In this document: positions 34,861 through 47,020 of the stretch, in pieces
Position numbering within the stretch: position 1 is the stretch's first letter
Layout: every line of letters begins with the position of its first letter
NCBI RefSeq assembly: GCF_050003625.1
Contig: NW_027445852.1
Location: 868,001-932,000, forward strand
DNA length: 64,000 nucleotides
Reading direction: 5' to 3'
Origin: Haematobia irritans
Lineage: Eukaryota; Arthropoda; Insecta; Diptera; Muscidae
Program-made: the position numbers and the translations under genes
The notes under the pieces: generated by a model
Told to the model about the DNA's origin: nothing
The model's input: the letters and a program-made list of their open reading frames with translations, nothing else
Databases searched by the model: none

Positions 34861-36990
34861 ATATTTAAGGAGTTATGGCCAAAATAAGTTTTTCATATAA
34901 AAATTTCAATTTTTTGAGGATTTTCATCAAAATTTTGATTTTTTGAGGATGGTCACGAATTGAGGTCCTTTTGGCTCTAGGACGCATATTTAAGGAGTTA
35001 TGGCCAAAATAAGTTTTTCATATAAAAATTTCAATTTTTTGAGGATTTTCATCAAAATTTTGATTTTGTGGGAGTGATCACGAATTGAGGTCCTTTTGGC
35101 TCTAGGACGCATATTTAAGGAGTTATGGCCAAAATAAGTTTTTCATATAAAAATTTAAATTTTTTGAGGATTTTCGTCGAAATTTGGATTTTTTGGGGGT
35201 GGTCACGAATTGAGGTCCTTTTGGCTCTAGGAAGCATATTTAAGGAGTTATGGCCCAAATAAGTTTTTCATATAAAAATTTCAATTTTTTGAGGATTTTC
35301 GTCGAAATTTGGATTTTTTGGGGGTGGTCACGAATTGAGGTCATTTTGGCTCTGGGACGCATATTTAAGGAGTTATGGCCAAAATAAGTTTTTCATATAA
35401 AAATTTCAATTTTTTGAGGATTTTCGTCGAAATTTGGATTTTTTGGGGGTGGTCACGAATTGAGGTCCTTTTGGCTCTAGGACGCATATTTAAGGAGTTA
35501 TGGCCAAAATAAGTTTTTCATATAAAAATTTCAATTTTTTGAGGATTTTCATCAAAATTTTGATTTTTTGGGGATGGTCACGAATTGAGGTCCTTTTGGC
35601 TCTAGGAAGCATATTTAAGGAGTTATGGCCAAAATAAGTTTTTCATATAAAAATTTCAATTTTTTGAGGATTTTCGTCGAAATTTGGATTTTTTGGGGGT
35701 GGTCACGAATTGAGGTCATTTTGGCTCTAGGACGCATATTTAAGGAGTTATGGCCAAAATAAGTTTTTCATATAAAAATTTCAATTTTTTGAGGATTTTC
35801 GTCGAAATTTTGATTTTTTGGGGGTGGTCACGAATTGAGGTCCTTTTGGCTCTAGGACGCATATTTAAGGAGTTATGGCCAAAATAAGTTTTTCATATAA
35901 AAATTTAAATTTTTTGAGGATTTTCATCAAAATTTTGATTTTTTGGGGACGGTCACGAATTGAGGTCCTTTTGGCTCTAGGACGCATATTTAAGGAGTTA
36001 TGGCCAAAATAAGTTTTTCATATAAAAATTTAAATTTTTTGAGGATTTTCATCAAAATTTTGATTTTTTGGGGATGGTCACGAATTGAGGTCCTTTTGGC
36101 TCTAGGACGCATATTTAAGGAGTTATGGCCAAAATAAGTTTTTCATATAAAAATTTCATTTTTTTGAGGATTTTCGTCGAAATTTGGGGTTTTTGCGGGT
36201 GGTCACGAATTGAGGTCCTTTTGGCTCTAGGACGCATATTTAAGGAGTTATGGCCAAAATAAGTTTTTCATATAAAAATTTCATTTTTTTTGAGGATTGT
36301 CATCAAAATTTTGATTTTTTGGGGATGGTCACGAATTGAGGTCCTTTTGGCTCTAGGACGCATATTTAAGGAGTTGTGGCCAAAATAAGTTTTTCATATA
36401 AAAATTTCAATTTTTTGAGGATTTTCGTCGAAATTTGGATTTTTTGGGGGTGGTCACGAATTGAGGTCCTTTTGGCTCTAGCACGCATATTTAAGGAGTT
36501 ATGGCCAAAATAAGTTTTTCATATAAAAATTTCAATTTTTTGAGGATTTTCATCAAAATGTTGATTTTTTGGGAGTGATCACGAATTGAGGTCCTTTTGG
36601 CGCTAGGACGCATATTTAAGGAGTTATGGCCCAAAATAAGTTTTTCATATAAAAATTTCAATTTTTTGAGGATTTTCGTCGAAATTTGGATTTTTTGGGG
36701 GTGGTCACGAATTGAGGTCCTTTTGGCTCTAGGACGCATATTTAAGGAGTTATGGCCAAAATAAGTTTTTCATATAAAAATTTCAATTTTTTGAGGATTT
36801 TCATCAAAATTTTGATTTTTTGGGGATGGTCACGAATTGAGGTCCTTTTGGCTCTAGGAAGCATATTTAAGGAGTTATGGCCAAAATAAGTTTTTCATAT
36901 AAAAATTTCATTTTTTTGAGGATTTTCGTCGAAATTTTGATTTTTTGGGAGTGATCACGAATTGAGGTCCTTTTGGCTCTAGGACGCATA
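34861..36990 (+). repeat. Mixed monomers, no clear higher-order unit
   Basis: About 17 monomers. Single-copy changes include TTTGAGGATGGTC near 34943, GGGGACGGTC near 35945, AAATTTGGGGTTTTTGCGGG near 36182, CTCTAGCACGC near 36474 and CATCAAAATGTTGATT near 36551. GTTGTGGCC occurs at 36374. Confidence 0.8.
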
Positions 36991-37992
36991 TTTAAGGAGT
37001 TATGGCCAAAATAAGTTTTTCATATAAAAATTTAAATTTTTTGAGGATTTTCATCAAAATTTTGATTTTTTGGGGATGGTCACGAATTGAGGTCCTTTTG
37101 GCTCTAGGACGCATATTTAAGGAGTTATGGGCAAAATAAGTTTTTCATATAAAAATTTCATTTTTTTGAGGATTTTCGTCGAAATTTTGATTTTTTGGGG
37201 GTGGTCACGAATTGAGGTCCTTTTGGCTCTAGGACGCATATTTAAGGAGTTATGGCCCAAAATAAGTTTTTCATATAAAAATTTCAATTTTTTGAGGATT
37301 TTCGTCGAAATTTGGATTTTTTGGGGGTGGTCACGGATTGAGGTCCTTTTGGCTCTAGGACGCATATTTAAGGAGTTATGGCCAAAATAAGTTTTTCATA
37401 TAAAAATTTCAATTTTTTGAGGATTTTCGTCGAAATTTTGATTTTTTGGGGGTGGTCACGAATTGAGGTCCTTTTGGCTCTAGGACGCATATTTAAGGAG
37501 TTATGGCCAAAATAAGTTTTTCATATAAAAATTTAAATTTTTTGAGGATTTTCATCAAAATTTTGATTTTTTGGGAGTGATCACGAATTGAGGTCCTTTT
37601 GGCTCTAGGACGCATATTTAAGGAGTTATGGGCAAAATAAGTTTTTCATATAAAAATTTCATTTTTTTGAGGATTTTCGTCGAAATTTTGATTTTTTGGG
37701 GGTGGTCACGAATTGAGGTCCTTTTGGCTCTAGGACGCATATTAAAGGAGTTATGGCCCAAAATAAGTTTTTCATATAAAAATTTCAATTTTTTGAGGAT
37801 TTTCGTCGAAATTTGGATTTTTTGGGGGTGGTCACGAATTGAGGTCCTTTTGGCTCTAGGACGCATATTTAAGGAGTTATGGCCAAAATAAGTTTTTCAT
37901 ATAAAAATTTCAATTTTCTGAGGATTTTCATCAAAATTTTGATTTTTTGGGAGTGATCACGAATTGAGGTCCTTTTGGCTCTAGGACGCATA
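36991..37992 (+). repeat. 4-monomer tandem duplication (2 x 501 bp)
   Basis: The order TTTAAATTTTTTG, GGGCAAAATAAG, GGCCCAAAATAAG (126 bp) and a CGTCG or related copy occurs twice with a 501-bp offset (GGGCAAA at about 37129 and 37630). The extra base over 500 comes from the 126-bp monomer. Copy 1 has CACGGATTG near 37333 and copy 2 has CATATTAAAGG near 37738. Confidence 0.9.
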
Positions 37993-39120
37993 TTTAAGGA
38001 GTTATGGGCAAAATAAGTTTTTCATATAAAAATTTCATTTTTTTGAGGATTTTCGTCGAAATTTGGATTTTTTGGGGATGGTCACGAATTGAGGTCCTTT
38101 TGGCTCTAGGACGCATATTTAAGGAGTTATGGCCAAAATAAGTTTTTCATATAAAAATTTCAATTTTCTGAGGATTTTCATCAAAATTTTGATTTTTTGG
38201 GAGTGATCACGAATTGAGGTCCTTTTGGCTCTAGGACGCATATTTAAGGAGTTATGGCCAAAATAAGTTTTTCATATAAAAATTTCAATTTTCTGAGGAT
38301 TTTCATCAAAATTTTGATTTTTTGGGGATGGTCACGAATTGAGGTCCTTTTGGCTCTAGGACGCATATTTAAGGAGTTATGGCCAAAATAAGTTTTTCAT
38401 ATAAAAATTTCAATTTTTTGAGGATTTTCATCAAAATTTTGATTTTTTGAGGATGGTCACGAATTGAGGTCCTTTTGGCTCTAGGACGCATATTTAAGGA
38501 GTTATGGCCAAAATAAGTTTTTCATATAAAAATTTCAATTTTTTGAGGATTTTCATCAAAATTTTGATTTTTTGGGGATGGTCACGAATTGAGGTCCTTT
38601 TGGCTCTAGGAAGCATATTTAAGGAGTTATGGCCAAAATAAGTTTTTCATATAAAAATTTCAATTTTTTGAGGATTTTCGTCGAAATTTGGATTTTTTGG
38701 GGGTGGTCACGAATTGAGGTCATTTTGGCTCTAGGACGCATATTTAAGGAGTTATGGCCAAAATAAGTTTTTCATATAAAAATTTCAATTTTCTGAGGAT
38801 TTTCATCGAAATTTTGATTTTTTGGGAGTGATCACGAATTGAGGTCCTTTTGGCTCTAGGACGCATATTTAAGGAGTTATGGCCAAAATAAGTTTTTCAT
38901 ATAAAAATTTCATTTTTTTGAGGATTTTCGTCGAAATTTTGATTTTTTGGGGGTGGTCACGAATTGAGGTCCTTTTGGCTCTAGGACGCATATTTAAGGA
39001 GTTATGGCCAAAATAAGTTTTTCATATAAAAATTTAAATTTTTTGAGGATTTTCATCAAAATTTTGATTTTTTGGGGATGGTCACGAATTGAGGTCCTTT
39101 TGGCTCTAGGACGCATATTT
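37993..39120 (+). repeat. Mixed monomers, no clear higher-order unit
   Basis: Nine monomers. TTTTCTGAGG copies occur near 38165, 38291 and 38790; the last is followed by the intermediate CATCGAAATTTTG. TTTGAGGATGGTC near 38448 matches the change near 34943. Confidence 0.8.
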
Positions 39121-41872
39121 AAGGAGTTATGGCCAAAATAAGTTTTTCATATAAAAATTTGATTTTTTTGAGGATTTTCATCAAAATTTTGATTTTTTGG
39201 GGGTGGTCACGAATTGAGGTCCTTTTGGCTCTAGGACGCATATTTAAGGAGTTATGGCCAAAATAAGTTTCTCATATAAAAATTTCTATTTTTTGAGGAT
39301 TTCATCAAAATTTTGATTTTTTGGGGATGGTCACGAATTGAGGTCCTTTTGGCTCTAGGACGCATATTTAAGGAGTTATGGCCAAAATAAGTTTTTCATA
39401 TAAAAATTTCATTTTTTTGAGGATTTTCATCAAAATTTTGATTTTTTGGGAGTGATCACGAATTGAGGTCCTTTTGGCTCTAGGACGCATATTTAAGGAG
39501 TTATGGCCAAAATAAGTTTTTTATTAAAAATTTCAATTTTTTGAGGATTTTCATCAAAATTTTGATTTTTTGGGGATGGTCACGAATTGAGGTCCTTTTG
39601 GCTCTAGGACGCATATTTAAGGAGTTATGGCCAAAATAAGTTTTTTATATAAAAATTTCAATTTTTTGAGGATTTTCATCAAAATTTTGATTTTTTGGGG
39701 ATGGTCACGAATTGAGGTCCTTTTGGCTCTAGGACGCATATTTAAGGAGTTATGGCCAAAATAAGTTTTTCATATAAAAATTTAAATTTTTTGAGGATTT
39801 TCATCAAAATTTTGATTTTTTGGGGATGGTCACGAATTGAGGTCCTTTTGGCTCTAGAACGCATATTTAAGGAGTTATGGCAAAATAAGTTTTTCATATA
39901 AAAATTTCATTTTTTTGAGGATTTTCATCAAAATTTTGATTTTTTGGGAGTGATCACGAATTGAGGTCCTTTTGGCTCTAGGACGCATATTTAAGGAGTT
40001 ATGGCCAAAATAAGTTTTTCATATAAAAATTTCATTTTTTTGAGGATTTTCGTCGAAATTTGGATTTTTTGCGGGTGGTCACGAATTGAGGTCCTTTTGG
40101 CTCTAGGACGCATATTTAAGGAGTTATGGCCAAAATAAGTTTTTCATATAAAAATTTAAATTTTTTGAGGATTTTCATCAAAATTTTGATTTTTTGGGGG
40201 TGGTCACGAATTGAGGTCCTTTTGGCTCTAGGACGCATATTTAAGGAGTTATGGCCAAAATAAGTTTCTCATATAAAAATTTCTATTTTTTGAGGATTTC
40301 ATCAAAATTTTGATTTTTTGGGGATGGTCACGAATTGAGGTCCTTTTGGCTCTAGGACGCATATTTAAGGAGTTATGGCCAAAATAAGTTTTTCATATAA
40401 AAATTTCATTTTTTTGAGGATTTTCATCAAAATTTTGATTTTTTGGGAGTGATCACGAATTGAGGTCCTTTTGGCTCTAGGACGCATATTTAAGGAGTTA
40501 TGGCCAAAATAAGTTTTTTATATAAAAATTTCAATTTTTTGAGGATTTTCATCTAAATTTTGATTTTTTGGGGATGGTCACGAATTGAGGTCCTTTTGGC
40601 TCTAGGACGCATATTTAAGGAGTTATGGCCAAAATAAGTTTTTCATATAAAAATTTCAATTTTTTGAGGATTTTCGTCGAAATTTGGATTTTTTGCGGGT
40701 GGTCACGAATTGAGGTCCTTTTGGCTCTAGGACGCATATTTAAGGAGTTATGGCCAAAATAAGTTTTTCATATAAAAATTTAAATTTTTTGAGGATTTTC
40801 GTCGAAATTTGGATTTTTTGGGGGTGGTCACGAATTGAGGTCCTTTTGGCTCTAGGACGCATATTTAAGGAGTTATGGCCAAAATAAGTTTTTCATATAA
40901 AATTTTCAATTTTTTGAGGATTTTCATCAAAATTTTGATTTTTTGGGGATGGTCACGAATTGAGGTCCTTTTGGCTATAGGACGCATATTTAAGGAGTTA
41001 TGGCCAAAATAAGTTTTTCATATAAAAATTTCAATTTTCTGAGGATTTTCATCAAAATTTTGATTTTGTGGGAGTGATCACGAATTGAGGTCCTTTTGGC
41101 TCTAGGACGCATATTTAAGGAGTTATGGCCAAAATAAGTTTTTCATATAAAAATTTCATTTTTTTGAGGATTTTCGTCGAAATTTTGATTTTTTGGGGGT
41201 GGTCACGAATTGAGGTCCTTTTGGCTCTAGGACGCATATTTAAGGAGTTATGGCCAAAATAAGTTTTTCATATAAAAATTTAAATTTTTTGAGGATTTTC
41301 ATCAAAATTTTGATTTTTTGGGGATGGTCACGAATTGAGGTCCTTTTGGCTCTAGGACGCATATTTAAGGAGTTATGGCCAAAATAAGTTTTTCATATAA
41401 AAATTTGATTTTTTTTTGAGAATTTTCGTCGAAATTTGGATTTTTTGGGGGTGGTCACGAATTGAGGTCCTTTTGGCTCTAGGACGCATATTTAAGGAGT
41501 TATGGCCAAAATAAGTTTCTTATATAAAAATTTCTATTTTTTGAGGATTTCATCAAAATTTTGATTTTTTGGGGATGGTCACGAATTGAGGTCCTTTTGG
41601 CTCTAGGACGCATATTTAAGGAGTTATGGCCAAAATAAGTTTTTCATATAAAAATTTCATTTTTTTTGAGGATTTTCATCAAAATTTTGATTTTTTGGGA
41701 GTGATCACGAATTGAGGTCCTTTTGGCTCTAGGACGCATATTTAAGGAGTTATGGCCAAAATAAGTTTTTCATATAAAAATTTCATTTTTTTGAGGATTT
41801 TCGTCGAAATTTTGATTTTTTGGGGGTGGTCACGAATTGAGGTCCTTTTGGCTCTAGGACGCATATTTAAGG
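39121..41872 (+). repeat. 22-monomer higher-order repeat, copy 1 (about 2.75 kb)
   Basis: Markers include AAGTTTCTCATAT with TTTCTATTTTTTG and GAGGATTTCATC (39271 and 40268), CTCTAGAACGC (39856), GCGGG (40071 and about 40695), ATAAAATTTTC, GGCTATAGG (40973) and TTTTCTGAGG. The same order recurs at offsets of 2752-2753 bp. One monomer here has GTTTTTTATTAAAAATTTC near 39520, two bases short; it is missing from the second copy. The first GATTTCATC copies lack one T and so are 124 bp. Confidence 0.88.
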
Positions 41873-42375
41873 AGTTATGGCCAAAATAAGTTTTTCATAT
41901 AAAAATTTAAATTTTTTGAGGATTTTCATCAAAATTTTGATTTTTTGGGGATGGTCACGAATTGAGGTCCTTTTGGCTCTAGGACGCATATTTAAGGAGT
42001 TATGGCCAAAATAAGTTTTTCATATAAAAATTTGATTTTTTTTTGAGAATTTTCGTCGAAATTTGGATTTTTTGGGGGTGGTCACGAATTGAGGTCCTTT
42101 TGGCTCTAGGACGCATATTTAAGGAGTTATGGCCAAAATAAGTTTCTTATATAAAAATTTCTATTTTTTGAGGATTTCATCAAAATTTTGATTTTTTGGG
42201 GATGGTCACGAATTGAGGTCCTTTTGGCTCTAGGACGCATATTTAAGGAGTTATGGCCAAAATAAGTTTTTCATATAAAAATTTCATTTTTTTGGAGGAT
42301 TTTCATCAAAATTTTGATTTTTTGGGGATGGTCACGAATTGAGGTCCTTTTGGCTCTAGGACGCATATTTAAGGA
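41122..42375 (+). repeat. 5-monomer tandem duplication (2 x 627 bp)
   Basis: The order is a TTTCATTTTTTTG/CGTCG copy, TTTAAATTTTTTG, the long-T copy ATTTGATTTTTTTTTGAGAA, AAGTTTCTTATAT with GATTTCATC, and a TTTCATTTTTTTG copy. Markers repeat at 41407/42034 and 41519/42146, both 627 bp apart. It spans the border between the two 2.75-kb units. Confidence 0.9.
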
Positions 42376-44115
42376 GTTATGGCCAAAATAAGTTTTTTAT
42401 ATAAAAATTTCAATTTTTTGAGGATTTTCATCAAAATTTTGATTTTTTGGGGATGGTCACGAATTGAGGTCCTTTTGGCTCTAGGACGCATATTTAAGGA
42501 GTTATGGCCAAAATAAGTTTTTCATATAAAAATTTAAATTTTTTGAGGATTTTCATCAAAATTTTGATTTTTTGGGGATGGTCACGAATTGAGGTCCTTT
42601 TGGCTCTAGAACGCATATTTAAGGAGTTATGGCCAAAATAAGTTTTTCATATAAAAATTTCATTTTTTTGAGGATTTTCATCAAAATTTTGATTTTTTGT
42701 GAGTGATCACGAATTGAGGTCCTTTTGGCTCTAGGACGCATATGTAAGGAGTTATGGCCAAAATAAGTTTTTCATATAAAAATTTCATTTTTTTGAGGAT
42801 TTTCGTCGAAATTTGGATTTTTTGCGGGTGGTCACGAATTGAGGTCCTTTTGGCTCTAGGACGCATATTTAAGGAGTTATGGCCAAAATAAGTTTTTCAT
42901 ATAAAAATTTCAATTTTTTGAGGATTTTCATCAAAATTTTGATTTTTTGGGGGTGGTCACGAATTGAGGTCCTTTTGGCTCTAGGACGCATATTTAAGGA
43001 GTTATGGCCAAAATAAGTTTCTCATATAAAAATTTCTATTTGTTGAGGATTTCATCAAAATTTTGATTTTTTGGGGATGGTCACGAATTGAGGTCCTTTT
43101 GGCTCTAGGACGCATATTTAAGGAGTTATGGCCAAAATAAGTTTTTCATATAAAAATTTCATTTTTTTGAGGATTTTCATCAAAATTTTGATTTTTTGGG
43201 AGTGATCACGAATTGAGGTCCTTTTGGCTCTAGGACGCATATTTAAGGAGTTATGGCCAAAATAAGTTTTTTATATAAAAATTTCAATTTTTTGAGGATT
43301 TTCATCAAAATTTTGATTTTTTGGGGATGGTCACGAATTGAGGTCCTTTTGGCTCTAGGACGCATATTTAAGGAGTTATGGCCAAAATAAGTTTTTCATA
43401 TAAAAATTTCAATTTTTTGAGGATTTTCGTCGAAATTTGGATTTTTTGCGGGTGGTCACGAATTGAGGTCCTTTTGGCTCTAGGACGCATATTTAAGGAG
43501 TTATGGCCAAAATAAGTTTTTCATATAAAAATTTAAATTTTTTGAGGATTTTCGTCGAAATTTGGATTTTTTGGGGGTGGTCACGAATTGAGGTCCTTTT
43601 GGCTCTAGGACGCATATTTAAGGAGTTATGGCCAAAATAAGTTTTTCATATAAAATTTTCAATTTTTTGAGGATTTTCATCAAAATTTTGATTTTTTGGG
43701 GATGGTCACGAATTGAGGTCCTTTTGGCTATAGGACGCATATTTAAAAAGTTATGGCCAAAATAAGTTTTTCATATAAAAATTTCAATTTTCTGAGGATT
43801 TTCATCAAAATTTTGATTTTTTGGGAGTGATCACGAATTGAGGTCCTTTTGGCTCTAGGACGCATATTTAAGGAGTTATGGCCAAAATAAGTTTTTCATA
43901 TAAAAATTTCATTTTTTTGAGGATTTTCGTCGAAATTTTGATTTTTTGGGGGTGGTCACGAATTGAGGTCCTTTTGGCTCTAGGACGCATATTTAAGGAG
44001 TTATGGCCAAAATAAGTTTTTCATATAAAAATTTAAATTTTTTGAGGATTTTCATCGAAATTTTGATTTTTTGGGGATGGTCACGAATTGAGGTCCTTTT
44101 GGCTCTAGGACGCAT
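41873..44115 (+). repeat. 22-monomer higher-order repeat, copy 2
   Basis: Recurring markers are CTCTAGAACGC (42608), GCGGG (42824), CTCATAT/GATTTCATC (43021) and GGCTATAGG (43726), all 2752-2753 bp after copy 1. Private changes are TTTTTGGAGGATT near 42291, TTTTTTGTGAGTG near 42693, CATATGTAAGG near 42740, CTATTTGTTGAGG near 43036 and CATATTTAAAAAG near 43738. Confidence 0.87.
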
Positions 44116-45246
44116 ATTTAAGGAGTTATGGCCAAAATAAGTTTTTCATATAAAAATTTGATTTTTTTTTGAGAATTTTCGTCGAAATTTGGATTTTTTG
44201 GGGGTGGTCACGAATTGAGGTCCTTTTGGCTCTAGGATGCATATTTAAGGAGTTATGGCCACAATAAGTTTTTCATATAAAAATTTCAATTTTTTGAGGA
44301 TTTTCATCAAAATTTTGATTTTTTGGGGATGGTCACGAATTGAGGTCCTTTTGGCTCTAGGACGCATATTTAAGGAGTTATGGCCAAAATAAGTTTTTCA
44401 TATAAAAATTTCAATTTTTTGAGGATTTTCATCAAAATTTTGATTTTTTGGGGATGGTCACGAATTGAGGTCCTTTTGGCTCTAGGACGCATATTTAAGG
44501 AGTTATGGCCAAAATAAGTTTTTCATATAAAAATTTGATTTTTTTTTGAGAATTTTCGTCGAAATTTGGATTTTTTGGGGGTGGTCACGAATTGAGGTCC
44601 TTTTGGCTCTAGGACGCATATTTAAGGAGTTATGGCCACAATAAGTTTTTCATATAAAAATTTCAATTTTTTGAGGATTTTCGTTGAAATTTGGATTTTT
44701 TGGGGGTGGTCACGAATTGAGGTCCTTTTGGCTCTAGGACGCATATTTAAGGAGTTATGGCCAAAATAAGTTTTTCATATAAAAATTTCAATTTTTTGAG
44801 GATTTTCATCAAAATTTTGATTTTTTGGGGATGGTCACGAATTGAGGTCCTTTTGGCTCTAGGACGCATATTTAAGGAGTTATGGCCAAAATAAGTTTTT
44901 CATATAAAAATTTGATTTTTTTTTGAGAATTTTCGTCGAAATTTGGATTTTTTGGGGGTGGTCACGAATTGAGGTCCTTTTGGCTCTAGGACGCATATTT
45001 AAGGAGTTATGGCCACAATAAGTTTTTCATATAAAAATTTCAATTTTCTGAGGATTTTCATCAAAATTTGGATTTTTTGGGGGTGGTCACGAATTGAGGT
45101 CCTTTTGGCTCTAGGACGCATATTTAAGGAGTTATGGCCAAAATAAGTTTTTCATATAATAATTTCATTTTTTTGAGGATTGTCATCAAAATTTTGATTT
45201 TTTGGGGATGGTCACGAATTGAGGTCCTTTTGGCTCTAGGAAGCAT
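44116..45246 (+). repeat. Trimer repeated three times (377-bp period)
   Basis: The long-T monomer ATTTGATTTTTTTTTGAGAA occurs at 44160, 44537 and 44914, exactly 377 bp apart (3 x 125 + 2; the long T-run adds the 2 bp). Each is followed by a CACAATAAG monomer and then a third monomer. In the second round the CACAATAAG copy has CGTTGAAATTTGG; in the third it has TTTTCTGAGG and the third monomer diverges (CATATAATAATTTC near 45155). Confidence 0.92.
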
Positions 45247-45480
45247 ATTTAAGGAGTTATGGGCAAAATAAGTTTTTCATATAAAAATTTCATTTTTTTG
45301 AGGATTTTCATCAAAATTTTGATTTTTTGGGGATGGTCACGAATTGAGGTCCTTTTGGCTCTAGGACGCATATTTAAGGAGTTATGGCCAAAATAAGTTT
45401 TTCATATAAAAATTTCAATTTTTTGAGGATTTTCATCAAAATTTTGATTTTTTGGGGATGGTCACGAATTGAGGTCCTTT

Positions 45481-45980
45481 TGGCTCTAGGACGCATATTT
45501 AAGGAGTTATGGCCAAAATAAGTTTTTTATATAAAAATTTCAATTTTTTGAGGATTTTCATCAAAATTTTGATTTTTTGGGAGTGATCACGAATTGAGGT
45601 CCTTTTGGCTCTAGGACGCATATTTAAGGAGTTATGGCCAAAATAAGTTTTTCATATAAAAATTTCATTTTTTTGAGGATTTTCGTCGAAATTTTGATTT
45701 TTTGGGGGTGGTCACGAATTGAGGTCCTTTTGGCTCTAGGACGCATATTTAAGGAGTTATGGCCAAAATAAGTTTTTTATATAAAAATTTCAATTTTTTG
45801 AGGATTTTCATCAAAATTTTGATTTTTTGGGAGTGATCACGAATTGAGGTCCTTTTGGCTCTAGGACGCATATTTAAGGAGTTATGGCCAAAATAAGTTT
45901 TTCATATAAAAATTTCATTTTTTTGAGGATTTTCATCAAAATTTGGATTTTTTGGGGGTGGTCACGAATTGAGGTCCTTT
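45481..45980 (+). repeat. Dimer duplicated in tandem (2 x 250 bp)
   Basis: A GTTTTTTATAT/CATCA/GGGAGTGATCAC monomer followed by a TTTCATTTTTTTG/GGGGGTGG monomer is present twice (GTTTTTTATAT near 45521 and 45771). The second partner differs by having CATCAAAATTTGG instead of CGTCGAAATTTTG. Confidence 0.85.
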
Positions 45981-46334
45981 TGGCTCTAGGACGCATATTT
46001 AAGGAGTTATGGCCAAAATAAGTTTTTCATATAAAAATTTCAATTTTTTGAGGATTTTCGTCGAAATTTGGATTTTTTGGGGGTGGTCACGAATTGAGGT
46101 CCTTTTGGCTCTAGGACGCATATTTAAGGAGTTATGGCCAAAATAAGTTTTTCATATAAAAATTTCAATTTTTTGAGGATTTTCGTCGAAATTTGGATTT
46201 TTTGGGGGTGGTCACGAATTGAGGTCCTTTTGGCTCTAGGACGCATATTTAAGGAGTTATGGCCAAAATAAGTTTTTCATATAAAAATTTCAATTTTTTG
46301 AGGATTTTCATCAAAATTTTGATTTTTTGGGGAT

Positions 46335-46365
46335 GGTCACGAATTGAGGCTCTAGGACGCATATT
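46335..46365 (+). other. 9-bp deletion in a monomer
   Basis: CACGAATTGAGG is followed directly by CTCTAGGACGC. The usual stretch GAGGTCCTTTTGGCTC has lost 9 bp between two GG pairs. Confidence 0.92.
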
Positions 46366-46994
46366 TAAGGAGTTGTGGTCAAAATAAGTTTTTCATATAA
46401 AAATTTCATTTTTTTGAGGATTTTCATCAAAATTTTGATTTTTTGGGAGTGATCACGAATTGAGGTCCTTTTGGCTCTAGGACACATATTTAAGGAGTTG
46501 TGGCCAAAATAAGTTTTTCATATAAAAATTTCAATTTTTTGAGGATTTTCGTCGAAATTTGGATTTTTTGGGGGTGGTCACGAATTGAGGTCCTTTTGGC
46601 TCTAGGACGCATATTTAAGGAGTTGTGGCCAAAATAAGTTTTTCATATAAAAATTTCAATTTTTTGAGAATTTTCGTCGAAATTTTGATTTTTTGGGGGT
46701 GGTCACGAATTGAGGTCCTTTTGGCTCTAGGAAGCATATTTAAGGAGTTATGGCCAAAATAAGTTTTTCATATAAAAATTTCAATTTTCTGAGGATTTTC
46801 GTCGAAATTTGGATTTTTTGGGGGTGGTCACGAATTGAGGTCCTTTTGGCTCTAGGACGCATATTTAAGGAGTTATGGCCAAAATAAGTTTTTCATATAA
46901 AAATTTCAATTTTTTGAGGATTTTCGTCGAAATTTGGATTTTTTGGGGATGGTCACGAATTGAAGTCCTTTTGGCTCTAGGACGCATATTTAAG

Positions 46995-47020
46995 GAGTTA
47001 TGGTTCATATAAAAATTTCA
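46995..47020 (+). other. 13-bp deletion in a monomer
   Basis: GGAGTTATGG is followed by TTCATATAAAAATTTC. The 13 bp CCAAAATAAGTTT that normally stand between them are missing, removing one or two of the phased A/T-tracts. Confidence 0.93.
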
